Shown: one piece after another, positions 53,529-64,000 of the stretch
Position numbering within the stretch: the first letter of the stretch is position 1
Layout of the letters: each line of letters begins with the position of its first letter
Source of the DNA: Deinandra increscens subsp. villosa
Lineage: Eukaryota > Streptophyta > Magnoliopsida > Asterales > Asteraceae
Direction: 5' to 3'
Assembly: GCA_039602395.1 (NCBI GenBank)
Contig: JBCNJP010000008.1
Location: forward strand, 17,428,354-17,492,353
DNA length: 64,000 nt
Translations under genes and position numbers: made by a program
The notes under the pieces: model-generated
What the model was told of the DNA's origin: nothing
Seen by the model: the letters and a program-made list of their open reading frames with translations, nothing else
Database searches by the model: none

Positions 53529-54479
53529 TGATGTGGCTAGTACGTTATGATCCAAGACGGGTCATACCCAATAACGAGCTAGACAAACACCCAATGGATA
53601 TTTATTTAGATATGATCAATTAAATAAATGTCACTTATAGAAGATAATTAGAAATCGGTTTCTAATTAATTGAACTTATATTAAATCATGTGGATGATTT
53701 AAATTATAGAAGCAAGATAAAAATGTTATTTAATTGGTTAAATAACATGTTACAAAACATATAAAAGGTTATATGTTATACTTCATTTTAGTACACAACA
53801 TGTAATGTGTTACATGACTTAAGCATAGTGTCTAAATGAACAAAGACTAGAAAATGGACTAGGTTCATTGGAGGGTTTTAAAAGATTTTAAAAACCATTT
53901 TCCCCCTCCTTTTTCCCCCTCTAGAGCCGGCCTCCCACCCTCTTTATGAGGGTGGTTGAGCCTTTTTATTTAAACAAGACATATGGTCTTGAGATTGGGA
54001 CTAGTCATTGATAGCATTTTGCCTTCTCCAATACTCAAGTTCTTTCTCTCTCTTCTTCCATTGCAAGAACACTTTTCTTGCTAGAAAATCTGGAAATTGA
54101 TTCCAAGATCTTGTTGGTTTCGGATTCAACAAGAGAGGAAGGAAGAGTTAGTCTTCAAGAAATCCTAGCAACAAGGGTGGTTGTTGCTTGAGCTCGTGGG
54201 TATCATCACTTGAGGCTTTCAAGTAAGATAGCAAGCCGGTTCATCTACATCATCTTCTTCACAATCTTGAGCTTGGAAGAAGGTATATCTAAAACCCCCT
54301 ATGGTTGGTTTTAGTTTTGATAGCATGCATACATATTTGGATCCTCGGTTTTGGGTTTTATAATCAAGTGTTAAAATCGGTTTTAACATCAACTAATCAA
54401 ACTATGGTTTTGAATTTCCGCTGCGTTTTACATTTTAAGGAGTTAAAATGGCTTTGATAAGGTTCTTAAAACCCATCAA
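53529..54479 (+). repeat. 5' LTR of Copia element E (951 bp)
   Basis: TGATG at the start and CATCA at the end, then a degenerate PBS (TGGCATCTAGAGCC at 54481). A TTTTTATTTAAA box lies near 53965. TTTCCGCTGCG near 54417 and the donor GAAG/GTATATCTAA at 54283 are shared with the element 0 LTR. The 5' boundary rests on the short inverted end and on the end of element D coding similarity. Confidence 0.6.
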
Positions 54480-55129
54480 TGGCATCTAGAGCCGCTTATA
54501 TGGATGCATGCTTCAAAGAGCTAGTTGGTTAGCTCCACAAAACTCTTGGTTTTGGTTCCTCATACCACAAACCGAAAGTTTTGTTCATGGTTTCCCTTTG
54601 TCTTTCAAGATGCTTCACTAACATGCATGTGGTTATCTTGAAAGATTAAAACATTTTATCATTTTGTTGTTTTTGTTGTTTGGACAACAAACCCAAGTTT
54701 TCGGTTTTGTGTTGGACCGAAAAAAGGAAATGGGTTAAAAGGGAACCATTTGTACATATGGATGTATTTTTAGATATATGTTTGGTGCATAAAGCCTAGC
54801 CAAAAGACCTTGTGATTGTTTGTGATGAATGTTTGTGCTTGTTGTAATTATTCAAAAGTTGTAATAATTTCAAGTTCCTTATTTTGGGCATGTAATCTAT
54901 TTATTTCATTTGGTATGTAATGTAATAGATTAGGTGCATTTTGTTTTACTAGAAAAATGTATTAGGATCCATATTTTGTAAAAAGGAAGAATGCACAAGA
55001 TGGAGGATCTTGGATGCCCAAAGGAGTCAAGCAAAACACAACCAAAGGAGGTCACTTGAAGCATTTGGATGCGGGGTCAAGTGGGAGTTCACAACACATC
55101 ACTTGTGTTTTGTCCCTTAGGAGAGAGAC

Positions 55130-55270
55130 CGAGACACTCCTTTTAAATAGCAGGAGTACTTCTGCACCCCTGCTACAGGTAACAGGTGTTGTCCCAGAAA
55201 CACCCCTGTTACTGCTAAAAGGTGTTGTCCATGACACACTCCTGTTACGGCTAGCAGGTGTTGTCAATAG
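55130..55270 (+). repeat. Hairpin-rich repeats in element E leader
   Basis: Inverted pairs TAGCAGG (55148) with CCTGCTA (55169) and GTAACAGG (55179) with CCTGTTAC (55205), plus a further CCTGTTAC at 55241 and three GGTGTTGTC. The two stems differ by a paired G-C to A-T change. Confidence 0.7.
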
Positions 55271-55649
55271 TTGGCTATGGCTATGCACCTATTTTATTAT
55301 GCTTGTGTGGTTGTTTATTTTCATGTTTGGATGATATTTGGATATGCATGCTAAAACAAACTAATAAACATTAACAAGCTAAAACTGGTTCTTAAAATAT
55401 CATTAACAAAGACTAATAAAATGGGTTTTATTAAGTTGATGATGATTTATCAATAAAATGGGTTTTATTAAAAGAACCATGAAATATGGATTTCAAACAA
55501 CACTAGGGTACCATACATTTGAATGCATGTGAATTGTATGGTACATAGAGTTTTCTACACTAGAATTATGAAAACTAAAAACGACCCTTTTGAAAACAAG
55601 TTTAAACGCCATCCTTTTGTACAACACTCAATTTGCTTGTAAACTCTTT

Positions 55650-55966
55650 ATGGGATAAAGGTCACCTAACCGTATTTGAGGGAACTTGTATATTTGAGGT
55701 AGGTTTACCATGTATGTGGGATAAAGGTCACCTAACCACTTACATGTGTAAATTTACACGTGTGTATAAGTAGGACAACTTGATTTGGGGACCATGTGAA
55801 TAGGGTCACCGAAGCATGGGGAACCAAAGGCATTGATGGGATTAAACATGCCAACTAAACATAAGATGTTTAATCAATCCCATACTACTAGAAGTTGCAA
55901 AGAGTTGCAATTGTCAAACGTTGACTACCTTGTTAATTTAAGTCATGGGATAAAGGTCACCTAACC
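55650..55966 (+). repeat. Three copies of a 21-bp motif in element E leader
   Basis: TGGGATAAAGGTCACCTAACC occurs at about 55651, 55717 and 55946 with unrelated sequence between. It includes the palindrome AGGTCACCT. Confidence 0.85.
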
Positions 55967-56099
55967 ACAACTTAAATGTAACGTTGGATTCTAGGTTTTA
56001 ATTTATTAATTGTCTATGAGACATAAAAGGGTATTAATTAAATTAAAAGGTTAATATTGATATCAAAGATACTTAATAGAACTTTGTTAAATTTTGTAG

Positions 56100-56774
56100 A
56101 TGGCCAATAATAACGAAATCATCCCCGCCACAAACGTCCATAACCTATCGCTAAGATCCATCTTAGACAAGAATCGTCTCAACCAAGACAACTTTGTGGA
56201 TTGGTACCGCAACTTGAGAATTGTTCTCAAACAAGAAAAGAAGTCTTATGTGTTGGACGATCCTATCCCCGACGAACCCGATGTCGAAGACGTTGAGGCT
56301 TATGCCGATTGGGTGAAGTACACCGAGGACTCCGTCCAAGTTTCATGCCTCATGCTAGCAAGTATGATCCCCGAGCTACAAAAGGATTTAGAGAATCATG
56401 GGGCATACGACATGATATGCCAATTGAAGGAAATGTTCCAACAAAAGGCAAGAACCGAGCGCTTCGAAACGGTTCGAGCACTCCATGCATGTCGTATGGA
56501 CGAGTCACAAACGGTTTCATCCTATGTTCTTAAGATGAAAAGCCTCATTGATCGTCTTGAAAGGCTCAATTGTCCCGTTTCAAAAGAGTTGGCTACGGAT
56601 TTGATCCTCAACTCTTTGTCAAAGAAGTTTGACACTTTTGTATTGAATTACAATATGAATGGTTGGGAGAAGACCATTCCCGAGCTTCATGGGATGCTCA
56701 AAACGGCCGAGCAAGGGATGGGCAAAAGTGTTGTGCCCGTTCTAACGATCAATGAAGGTAGTAGCAAGAAAAGG
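56100..56774 (+). pseudogene. gag: Element E gag, truncated
   Basis: UBN2-type Copia capsid, 225 residues (NRLNQDNFVDWYRNLRIVL near the start), closely related to element 0 gag. It stops aligning after GSSKK, where the start of another LTR (TGTGACACCCGAG) intervenes. The zinc knuckle and pol are therefore missing on this side of the gap. Confidence 0.85.
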
Positions 56775-56864
56775 TGTGACACCCGAGAATTTCAAGGTTA
56801 ACTTCCGTTAGACAAACCCGTTAGTTACGTTATAAGTAGCTAATACATAACTAGGCCGAATACG
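56775..56864 (+). repeat. Start of an LTR (element F) running into the gap
   Basis: TGTGACACCCGAGAATTTC begins abruptly inside gag coding. This is a typical plant LTR start, similar in its first bases to the Tekay-like LTR but not the same element. Only 90 bases are visible. Confidence 0.5.
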
Positions 56865-57364
56865 NNNNNNNNNNNNNNNNNNNNNNNNNNNNNNNNNNNN
56901 NNNNNNNNNNNNNNNNNNNNNNNNNNNNNNNNNNNNNNNNNNNNNNNNNNNNNNNNNNNNNNNNNNNNNNNNNNNNNNNNNNNNNNNNNNNNNNNNNNNN
57001 NNNNNNNNNNNNNNNNNNNNNNNNNNNNNNNNNNNNNNNNNNNNNNNNNNNNNNNNNNNNNNNNNNNNNNNNNNNNNNNNNNNNNNNNNNNNNNNNNNNN
57101 NNNNNNNNNNNNNNNNNNNNNNNNNNNNNNNNNNNNNNNNNNNNNNNNNNNNNNNNNNNNNNNNNNNNNNNNNNNNNNNNNNNNNNNNNNNNNNNNNNNN
57201 NNNNNNNNNNNNNNNNNNNNNNNNNNNNNNNNNNNNNNNNNNNNNNNNNNNNNNNNNNNNNNNNNNNNNNNNNNNNNNNNNNNNNNNNNNNNNNNNNNNN
57301 NNNNNNNNNNNNNNNNNNNNNNNNNNNNNNNNNNNNNNNNNNNNNNNNNNNNNNNNNNNNNNNN
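56865..57364. other. Assembly gap (500 N)
   Basis: Exactly 500 Ns. It separates the element F LTR start from minus-strand coding of a different kind, so the true distance is unknown. Confidence 0.95.
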
Positions 57365-57465
57365 TACATCGGCTTCCTCCATGCTCGAATCACACGAAGT
57401 TTAAGGATGAAGTCGTCCTTGCATACATCAAGATCACTGATGAAGTTGAATTTGATTTGCTCCAT
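57365..57465 (-). CDS. Replication protein A-like N-terminal exon, partial
   Basis: Minus strand from ATG 57465: 33 residues (FISDLDVCKDDFILKLRVIR, then AWRK) before the gap. The pattern I-x-D-L-x-x-x-K-D-x-x-x-L-x-V-R-V-I-R-x-W is that of the first OB fold of plant RPA70-like proteins, often found as free-standing genes or inside Helitrons. It binds single-stranded DNA. With only 33 residues this is a tentative call; a DUF223-type OB protein is equally possible. Confidence 0.5.
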
Positions 57466-57600
57466 TATTACTGTAATGGAGAAGAGAAAACTCAGAAAAA
57501 CAGAGATGAAAATTAGGTATAATTTTTAATTAAATTTTAAAAGTAATAGTGTAGAAAACTTACTTCTGATGCTGGTCAAGAGATTGCAGATGAGTTGTGT

Positions 57601-57633
57601 GATTGGTTATGAAAACCAATCACGTATATATAA
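57601..57633 (-). promoter_or_regulatory. TATA box and CCAAT inverted repeat upstream of the RPA-like exon
   Basis: The minus strand has TTATATATA (57633-57625), then GATTGGTT and AACCAATC as a perfect 8-base inverted repeat (57601-57621), about 135 bases before the ATG. Placement is right for a promoter and 5' leader. Confidence 0.45.
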
Positions 57634-58848
57634 TGTTTTCAGAATCGTATTTTTGGAAAACAAATTAACATATTAAAGCCCCTTTTTTATTACAGAATAT
57701 ATGCCGTAAATAAACCAAAAATAAAAGAACGGAAAATATAAAAAATATAGGGTTGCTATAATTATAAAACACCGTAAATAAAACACTTTGGTTATATATT
57801 TTAAAAACGATAACATATGATTGATTGTGTTATATTAAGAAAGTAAATAAACCAAAAATATAAAGAATGGGATTGTGTATCTTTGTATAAAAAAGTTTAC
57901 ATAAATAAAACTGTTTGGTTATATATTTAATATATTTAATAAGATAATATATGATTGATTGTTTTATCTTAAGAAAGTATATTAAATTAAATTAAGAATA
58001 TAAAGTTTTGTGAATAAATTTTCTTGTGATGCAAGAAAAAAATTACTGTCAAATAATTTAAGACACGAATTGTGTATAAATTATATAAAAATTTTACATA
58101 AATAAAAACTGTAGTAATTAACATTAACACACTAACTGTATAATCAAAAAACAACCTTAAAAAGTTTCATCAAAAACCTGAAAAGTCAATACAATAGAAT
58201 GATATACAAAAATGACAGTAAAAATGATGATTTGTTCCTATGAAAAGAGATAAAAATGAACCTGATCTTGAAGAATTAATCATTCATATCTGGCAGCAAA
58301 TCAGAGCAATAAACGTGAATCGTAACATTTTGGTGGCGAAACATTTTGGATGGTTTGAGCATCTAAACACATCCTTCATTAAAACAGAGAAAACAAAGTT
58401 ACCTACTATATTCATAATATGTATAAAAGTTATAAAACACTCCTCAGCAAGCAATAACATATTAATAACTATGTTTAACAAAATAAAATAACACTTAAAG
58501 CAATTACCATAGAAACCAGAATATTAGAACCACATAGTTCAATTTTCTAAACTTAGAGACAGTGTTCATTGATACAGTAAAGTAAACAATCATACATACT
58601 TTTAGAGTTCCCTACTAATTGCTACAGCCTCAAATTTTGATGGTTTGCTCTTATTTCTTTCTAAAAATATTACGTCAGGTTACAAATTTGCTACAACTTC
58701 AAATATTGATGCTTTGATCATTTATCTATACATATTCATTTTCATGCAAGTATATCCACATTCATCAACCTTTACAAATTAGGAGAAAACAGCTAAGAAA
58801 ATAAACACTTCAAAATGCAAGAAGTATACCAGTTGCAGCAAGCGGGAA
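57634..58848. other. AT-rich region without genes
   Basis: Very AT-rich, with phrases such as AATAAAC and GGTTATATATTT repeated around 57700-57930. No supported coding. Probably upstream sequence of the RPA-like exon. Confidence 0.4.
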
Positions 58849-58975
58849 AAGCAAATTAGTAAGATGTACACCATCTTATTCACGTTGTTCTTTAAACTGA
58901 ACTTTAAGTGCAACCGCACAACCCATAGATTGACCCAATGTAAATGCGGCATCCCTCCAACTTCAGGTTTTCATG
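58849..58975 (-). pseudogene. Exon-like fragment, unknown protein
   Basis: The minus strand reads WRDAAFTLGQSMGCAVALKV and on to LTNLLFPLAATG with one in-frame TAA, and ends at an ACTG/GTATAC donor-like site. Composition and borders look like a decayed exon; family not recognised. Confidence 0.35.
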
Positions 58976-59213
58976 AGAAGTTAATAAACAGTATAATGTG
59001 ATCTTAGATTCTTGTTATGTCAACATGGCAAACAACCTACCAAATAACAAAATATACCAACTGTAAATATACAAAGAAGCATTAAAACCAAAATGAATAT
59101 CTTATCAGTGAGGAACAAAAGTAAATAGATGTCACATGTATGTATGGCAATTGTTACCTGCATATTTTTATATTAACTACTTTAAGATTGGATATGGCGT
59201 ATACAGTTTGTTC

Positions 59214-59651
59214 AATGAAGGCGAAGTCTTGTATGCAACACCGTTGCAACTCTGCTGCCAAAGAAAAACATATTGATATAAGCAAAATTTAGGACATTAT
59301 GTTTAGGAATATAAAACACACCTAACATAACCTCAACACCATTGGAGTACATATTAGATAATGAAGGCGAAGTCTTGTATGCAACACCGTTGCAACTCTG
59401 TTGCCAAAGAAAAACATATTGATATAAGCAAAATTTAGAACATTATGTTTAGGAATATAAAACACACCTAACATAACCTCAACACCATTGGAGTACATAT
59501 AAGATAATGAAGGCGAAGTCTTGTATGCAACACCGTTGCAACTCTGTTGCCAAAGAAAAACATATTGATATAAGCAAAATTTAGGACATTATGTTTAGGA
59601 ATATAAAACACACCTAACATAACCTCAACACCATTGGAGTACATATTAGAT
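59214..59651 (-). repeat. Three tandem 146-bp units, each with an exon-like block
   Basis: Copies start at 59214, 59360 and 59506. On the minus strand each has TTTTTCTTTGGCA(A)CAG, like a splice acceptor, followed by an open block (for example AELQRCCIQDFAF). The first unit in coordinates continues to a different sequence and a TGCAG/GTAAC donor at 59158. Copies differ at only a few positions, so the duplication is recent. Confidence 0.7.
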
Positions 59652-60736
59652 ACCGGTTTCATATTAAAGCTTTATAAGTTGTTTTTATTCAAATTAATAT
59701 CAATGTTAGTAAGTTTTAAAAAAATAACACTAAGCAAGAAAATAATTTTACATCAAGGCATCCAATAAAATTTATTCTTGCAAATGGAGTCATCCTAAAT
59801 AGAAAGGGAAATAAATTACATAAAAAAACCTCACAGAAGTCCTGGTATAACAACTAACTACAAACTCAGAAAAAAATCTATACCTCCCAAAACCAGAATC
59901 GTAGATGACGGTGGGCATTCTAGAAGCATCACAATCCAAAGCTATTTTCTTATACCTCAGGCGGTTGAACTCTAAACTTGAAGGCTTCCATTAGAATTTT
60001 ATGCAACTCCAAAGCGCTTTAACTACAAAATCAAAAAGGATTAGACATCACAACTGTAAGAATGAAATAATGAAATCCTAAAATCGAATTTGCTTATAAA
60101 AATCATTCAATCAAAACACTAAATAGAGAAGGAGTAAGAGGGAACTTCAATGATCGCAGATCGATCAAACACGCTCGGATGGAAGCTGCGAGAGAGAGAA
60201 GATGAACCCTAATCTGACATCGTATCATTGTGGGAATGAGGGAGAAGGGATCACATATGCAACCTCCTCGAGGAGCCGCGTAGGGCAGCGGCAGCAGCAG
60301 CGATTTGAAGACGATGAGGGAGCTTCACGATTAGGGTTAAGAACTGACGATTCTTTACTTGAAAAGAGACAAAAATGAACCTTAATCGAGAGAGATGAAA
60401 GGTTAGTGTTGGATAACCCTCAAGGATCGCGTATGACCCTAATCGAAACTGGAGAGCGCCGGAGTGCAGCAGCGGATTAGAGGAAGCGAACTGGGAGCGG
60501 CGATCTAGGGTTTACAATCTGAGTTTCTCTGAATTGATTGATTTCAGGGTTTTGTTCCTTTTTAACTAAGATACGCGCAAGTGATTTTAACCCGATTTGT
60601 TTCTTATAACCCGAAAAACCCGAATTCTTTTTGTTTTAGTTAAGTTTTAAACTGACACGTAGGATTTTTTGCCACATGGCTTGACTGAGAGAGGGACACA
60701 TGGACTGAAAAAACCCATATTTAATGGTATAGGTAG
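59652..60736 (-). other. Non-LTR region, putative 5' end of the decayed minus-strand gene
   Basis: No long ORF. A short minus-strand open block with SRMPTVIYDSGFG before an AG/GTATAG donor lies near 59884-59955. Towards 60560-60120 the minus strand becomes GC-richer with AACCCTAAT motifs, like a transcript start. GACACGTAGG...GCCACATGG follows near 60652-60680. Confidence 0.35.
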
Positions 60737-61068
60737 ATTTCTATGGTGCCGCTGATTATATTCCTCTGGCGCATCCATTGTTAGCTACATTTAACACTGC
60801 TGTCAACGGCAATGCTGTCCATGGACCCCATGCTAGATCTTCCCGCTCGGATGTTGTTTGATGAGTCTTATGTTGATGGCTTGTAATCGTTTGAAATAGT
60901 TTACTTTCTATGTAGTAGTTTCCTTTATTTTGATGCCAAGTGAAACCTTATTGTTCTATGTCTTTTATGCACTTATGTACCCGGATATGTGTTGTCTCGT
61001 TTGGATTTGAAATCGTTTGTTCCTTATACTATACTTATTGTTGTGTACGTTAACCCAGCAAGCTCTTA

Positions 61069-61701
61069 ATGTCAATGCCACCGCTGCAAAACCCGCATGT
61101 TCTTCCAAACGTCGTAAGGCGTGCGATCCTTCTAAGCACAAAGACTCTAGGAAACCCTACCGATCTAACACAAGGAAACTCGGATGTTGGGTCTTCCTCT
61201 GCCAGAGCCAGCAAAAGGAAGAGAAAGGCTAAATTTGTTGCTAGGACAACAACTCCTGTTGCTCCAATTGATGCTGCTATTCTCGCATCTCTTGTCACTC
61301 AAGGTGTTCCCATTGTGCCGCAAGCTAAGAAGCCCTACTTGGGACTTCACCCTTTATGCAATCGGGGCAACCATCATCACCCTACCCACCTTCCATGTTG
61401 GCAATGCACACATTGTGGCCTTTTTTATCATCATGTGGGCATATCTGCCGCCGATCCAATCATTTCAGGAGCACCAGCCAGCTCAAGCTCAGCCTCAAAT
61501 GTTTCAACCTGTGAGGCCTATGCCGTCTCAAGCCTTTGTTGTTTGCCAGACTGGCTTTGTCTCCACCTATGATTGCTATTTCTATGGTGCCCCTGATTAT
61601 ATTCCTCTGGCGCATCCATTGTTACCTACATTTAACACTGCTGTCAACGGCAATGCTGTCCATGGACCCCATGCTAGATCTTCCCGCTCGGATGTTGTTT
61701 G
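61069..61701 (+). pseudogene. gag-like coding in tandem unit, copy 1
   Basis: Coding moves between frames: a basic Ser/Arg/Lys region (ARASKRKRKAKFVARTT), a Cys/His cluster (LCNRGNHHHPTHLPCWQCTHCG) resembling retroelement zinc knuckles, then in another frame a Pro/Gln-rich tail (FQEHQPAQAQPQMFQPVRP) to the stop at 61702. Frameshifts exclude a full product. It resembles a decayed gypsy-type gag C terminus, but this is not certain. Confidence 0.4.
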
Positions 61702-61909
61702 ATGAGTCTTAAGTTGATGGCTTGTAATCGTTTGAAATAGTTTACTTTCTATGTAGTAGTTTCCTTTATTTTGATGCCAATTGAAACCTTATTGTTCTAT
61801 GTTTTTTATGCACTTATGTACCCGGATATGTGTTGTCTCGTTTGGATTTGAAATCGTTTGTTCCTTATACTATACTTATTGTTGTGTACGTTAACCCAGC
61901 AAGCTCTTA

Positions 61910-62539
61910 ATACCAATGCCACCGCTGCAAAACCCGCATGTTCTTCCAAATGTCGTAAGGCGTGCGATCCTTCTAAGCACAAAGACTCTAGGAAACCCTA
62001 CCGATCTAACACAAGGAAACTCGGATGTTGGGTCTTCCTCTGCCAGAGCCAGCAAAAGGAAGAGAAAGGCTAAATTTGTTGCTAGGACAACAACTCCTGT
62101 TGCTCCAATTGATGATGCTATTCTCGCATCTCTTGTCACTCAAGGTGTTCCCATTGTGCCGCAAGCTAAGAAGCCCTACTTGGGACTTCACCCTTTATGC
62201 AATCGGGGAAACCATCATCACCCTACCCACCTTCCATGTTGGCAATGCACACATTGTGGCTTTTTTATCATCATGTGGGTATCTGCCGCCGATCCAATCA
62301 TTTCAGGAGCACCAGCCAGCTCAAGCTCAGCCAAAAATGTTTCAACCTGTGAGGCCTATGCTTTCTCAAGCCTTTGTTGTTTGCCAGACTGGCTTTGTCT
62401 CCACCTATGATTGCTATTTCTATGGTGCCGCCGATTATATTCCTCTGGCGCATCCATTGTTAGCTACATTTAACACTGCTGTCAACGGCAATGCTGTCCA
62501 TGGACCCCATGCTAGATCTTCCCGCTCGGATGTTGTTTG
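61910..62539 (+). pseudogene. gag-like coding in tandem unit, copy 2
   Basis: The same organisation as copy 1, shifted by 841-838 bases, with a three-base loss near 62275 and a few substitutions. It has the same frame breaks, so the frameshift predates the duplication. Confidence 0.4.
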
Positions 62540-62730
62540 ATGAGTCTTATGTTGATGGCTTGTAATCGTTTGAAATAGTTTACTTTCTATGTAGTAGTTT
62601 CCTTTATTTTGATGCCAATTGAAACCTTATTGTTCTATGTCTTTTATGCAGTTATGTACCCGGATATGTGTTGTCTCGTTTGGATTCGAAATCGTTTGTT
62701 CCTTATACTATACTTATTGTTGTGTACGTT

Positions 62731-63410
62731 GGGTATGGGTTCAGTAGTTTACAGGTTGTGTGATTATGGGATTACATGCATACATGCAAACAAGCGGACG
62801 CATAAGCGAGTAACGAGCCTACGCGCACACAATTATTCTGTGTTGTTAACAAAAATTCAGATTAACCGTTTCAAATGCTTTCATTTTATGCATCTCGTGT
62901 ATCCTCAGTTCAGATTTGAGTTACTCGTTTTTCAGCTTATTTAAGCTTCATAAACCCATTTTCTTCAGCCCTTATTGCTCTAAAACGAGGAAAACGACTG
63001 CCCTCTCGGTTAAACATCATTTTTGAAGATTCAAGCCCCATTTTATGTGTTTTCAAGCTAGGATTTATGTCGGTTTCATCACTTTTGGTGCGTTTTCACC
63101 ATCTACACTTCCTCCTACTCGTTTCTTTGCTTAAAATTGTTAAAGACTGGATTTTTATGTTATTTTTAGGCTAAATCTTGATGTACCCATGTTCTTAAAT
63201 GTTAGGTCTTGGTAGAAAATGGTTAAAGTTTAGGTTTTTACAAGTTTCTATTGATTTTTATGATCTATTGATAAAGAATCTTGTTAGATCTTGGTTAATA
63301 TTGTTAAAGTTATTGTTTTTAAGCATGATTCTTCATGAAGATTGGGTCTTGAGGATAGATCTAGAGTTTTGATCAATAAAAGATGGTATTTGATGGATTT
63401 TTCTTCTTGA

Positions 63411-63411
<1 letters not shown>
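62731..63411. other. AT-rich intergenic DNA
   Basis: Phrases such as AGATCTTGGTTAATATTGTTAAAG repeat loosely around 63200-63320. No supported gene. Confidence 0.4.

Positions 63412-63459
<48 letters not shown>
63412..63459. repeat. (TA)24 microsatellite
   Basis: Uninterrupted TA dinucleotide run of 48 bases. Confidence 0.97.
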
Positions 63460-63461
<2 letters not shown>

Positions 63462-64000
63462 AAAATTAGATTTTAATAATCCGAGGTTTTACCTATTGGG
63501 CGGCAATAATCCCACATTTGAAAATCCTTCCCAACAGTCCCAACTTTCACCTAATTTTTTTCTAATGGACCGGCCATTAACTTTTTTAACACCGGTAAGT
63601 GTATGCTGACGTGGTATGCTGACGTGTAATACTTATTTTATTTTCTTAATTATTTAATTCATGTCATTTCCAAATAACATATTCCTTTAATAATCAATTA
63701 AAAAAAATCATGAATATCATTAAAATTCTGGTCCAGGTTGCGATCTAGGTTTATGGAAGATTATTAAAATATAAAAAAACCCTAAATCTATCTCTCACAC
63801 ACCTGTTACTCCATCCCACTTTCCCTTTCTGGCTGCCATAGCTGCCACCAGTCGCCACTATCTTCACAAAATGCTACCACCAACGTCGGCTACCATCACC
63901 TACCACCATCACCACATCCAACCACTTTTTGCCACCATCACCACAAACTAACATCGTCCGCCACCATCACACCACAAACAAACACTGTTCACCATTCTAC
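63460..64000. other. Intergenic DNA with short repeats
   Basis: GTATGCTGACGTG is tandemly doubled at 63601-63626. From about 63840 to the end CCACCATCACCAC-type phrases recur. No ORF of note. The start (AATCCGAGGTTTTACCTATTGGG) has the feel of a transposon-derived sequence, but no termini were identified. Confidence 0.4.

Larger units (their letters stand above)
54283..56099 (+). other. Probable 5'-leader intron of element E, spanning the PBS
   Basis: Donor AGAAG/GTATATCTAA in the LTR and acceptor AAATTTTGTAG directly before the gag ATG. Size (1817) and donor match element 0 (1777). The stretch holds no long ORF. Confidence 0.55.
60737..62730 (+). repeat. Tandem array of a ~840-bp unit, 2.4 copies
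   Basis: CTATGGTGCC occurs at 60741, 61582 and 62420 in the same context (spacing 841 and 838). The leftmost and rightmost copies are partial. The array starts abruptly after GGTAGATTT and ends after TTGTGTACGTT near 62728. Copies differ by a few substitutions and small indels. Confidence 0.9.

Noticed and set aside
56840..57465. 180-204 codon minus-strand ORFs across the second gap
   Set aside because: Most of the length is N; only the 33 residues at 57365-57465 are supported.
59884..59955. Actin-related-protein N-terminal exon
   Set aside because: MPTVIYDSGFG has a faint resemblance to the ARP/actin start, but the match is too short and key glycines and lysine are not convincing.

Overview
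The window reads as a repeat-dense stretch of a flowering-plant nuclear genome. The evidence is tRNA-iMet-primed LTR retrotransposons of the Copia and Ty3/gypsy types, plant-type introns, telobox-like AACCCTAA motifs and nested insertions. The style of the elements (SIRE-like Copia with a large extra 3' ORF, Tekay-type chromovirus with a 3.8 kb LTR) fits Asteraceae, but that is inference. I see no confident single-copy host gene; a few exon-like scraps look captured or decayed. Two 500-base N runs (21448-21947 and 56865-57364) are assembly gaps.

Layout. 1-4112: 5' part of a minus-strand Copia-type element (element 0; LTR 2718-4112, gag 355-1263). 4113-7970: non-LTR DNA with exon-like scraps on the minus strand and a duplicated tRNA-SINE-like unit. 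7971-21447+: a Tekay-like gypsy element with 3.8 kb LTRs, an extra ORF before gag, a small intron in gag and two frameshifts in pol; its 3' end is lost in the first gap. 21948-52730: a stack of SIRE-like Copia elements. Element A (plus, 23109-35705) is complete, has LTRs that look identical and a perfect TCCAG target duplication. It sits inside the extra ORF of element B (minus, 21948-48250), which is decayed. B sits in the extra ORF of element C (minus, 48251-52730). D (minus, LTR 52731-53068) abuts C, and Copia element E (plus, 53529-56774) sits in D's extra ORF. E's gag is broken by the start of another LTR (F, 56775) running into the second gap. 57365-60736: minus-strand exon-like blocks, including a replication-protein-A-like first exon and a threefold tandem exon. 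60737-62730: 2.4 copies of a ~840 bp tandem unit with gag-like coding. 62731-64000: AT-rich intergenic DNA with a TA microsatellite.

The most striking signal lies in the untranslated parts of the elements. A, B, C and D each use a different 6-10 bp motif (AGCGAAACT, GATCGAAAAG, CCGAACT, GGTCCG). In A and B it is repeated tens of times in both orientations; in B it fills the leader before gag and the spacer before the extra ORF, in A it also fills the LTR promoter. Many copies pair as perfect inverted repeats, and in B neighbouring hairpins differ by paired substitutions that keep the stem. The Tekay LTR carries two further arrays of short hairpins, one with TTCG loops, again with compensatory differences. 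A and C also share, just upstream of the extra ORF, a TATA box plus AACCCTA module resembling A's LTR promoter, and three copies of a longer hairpin. Together with splice-like sites before several ORFs, this suggests that the extra ORF has its own transcript and that the hairpin arrays act at the RNA or promoter level. That interpretation is inference; the repeats and pairings are directly visible.
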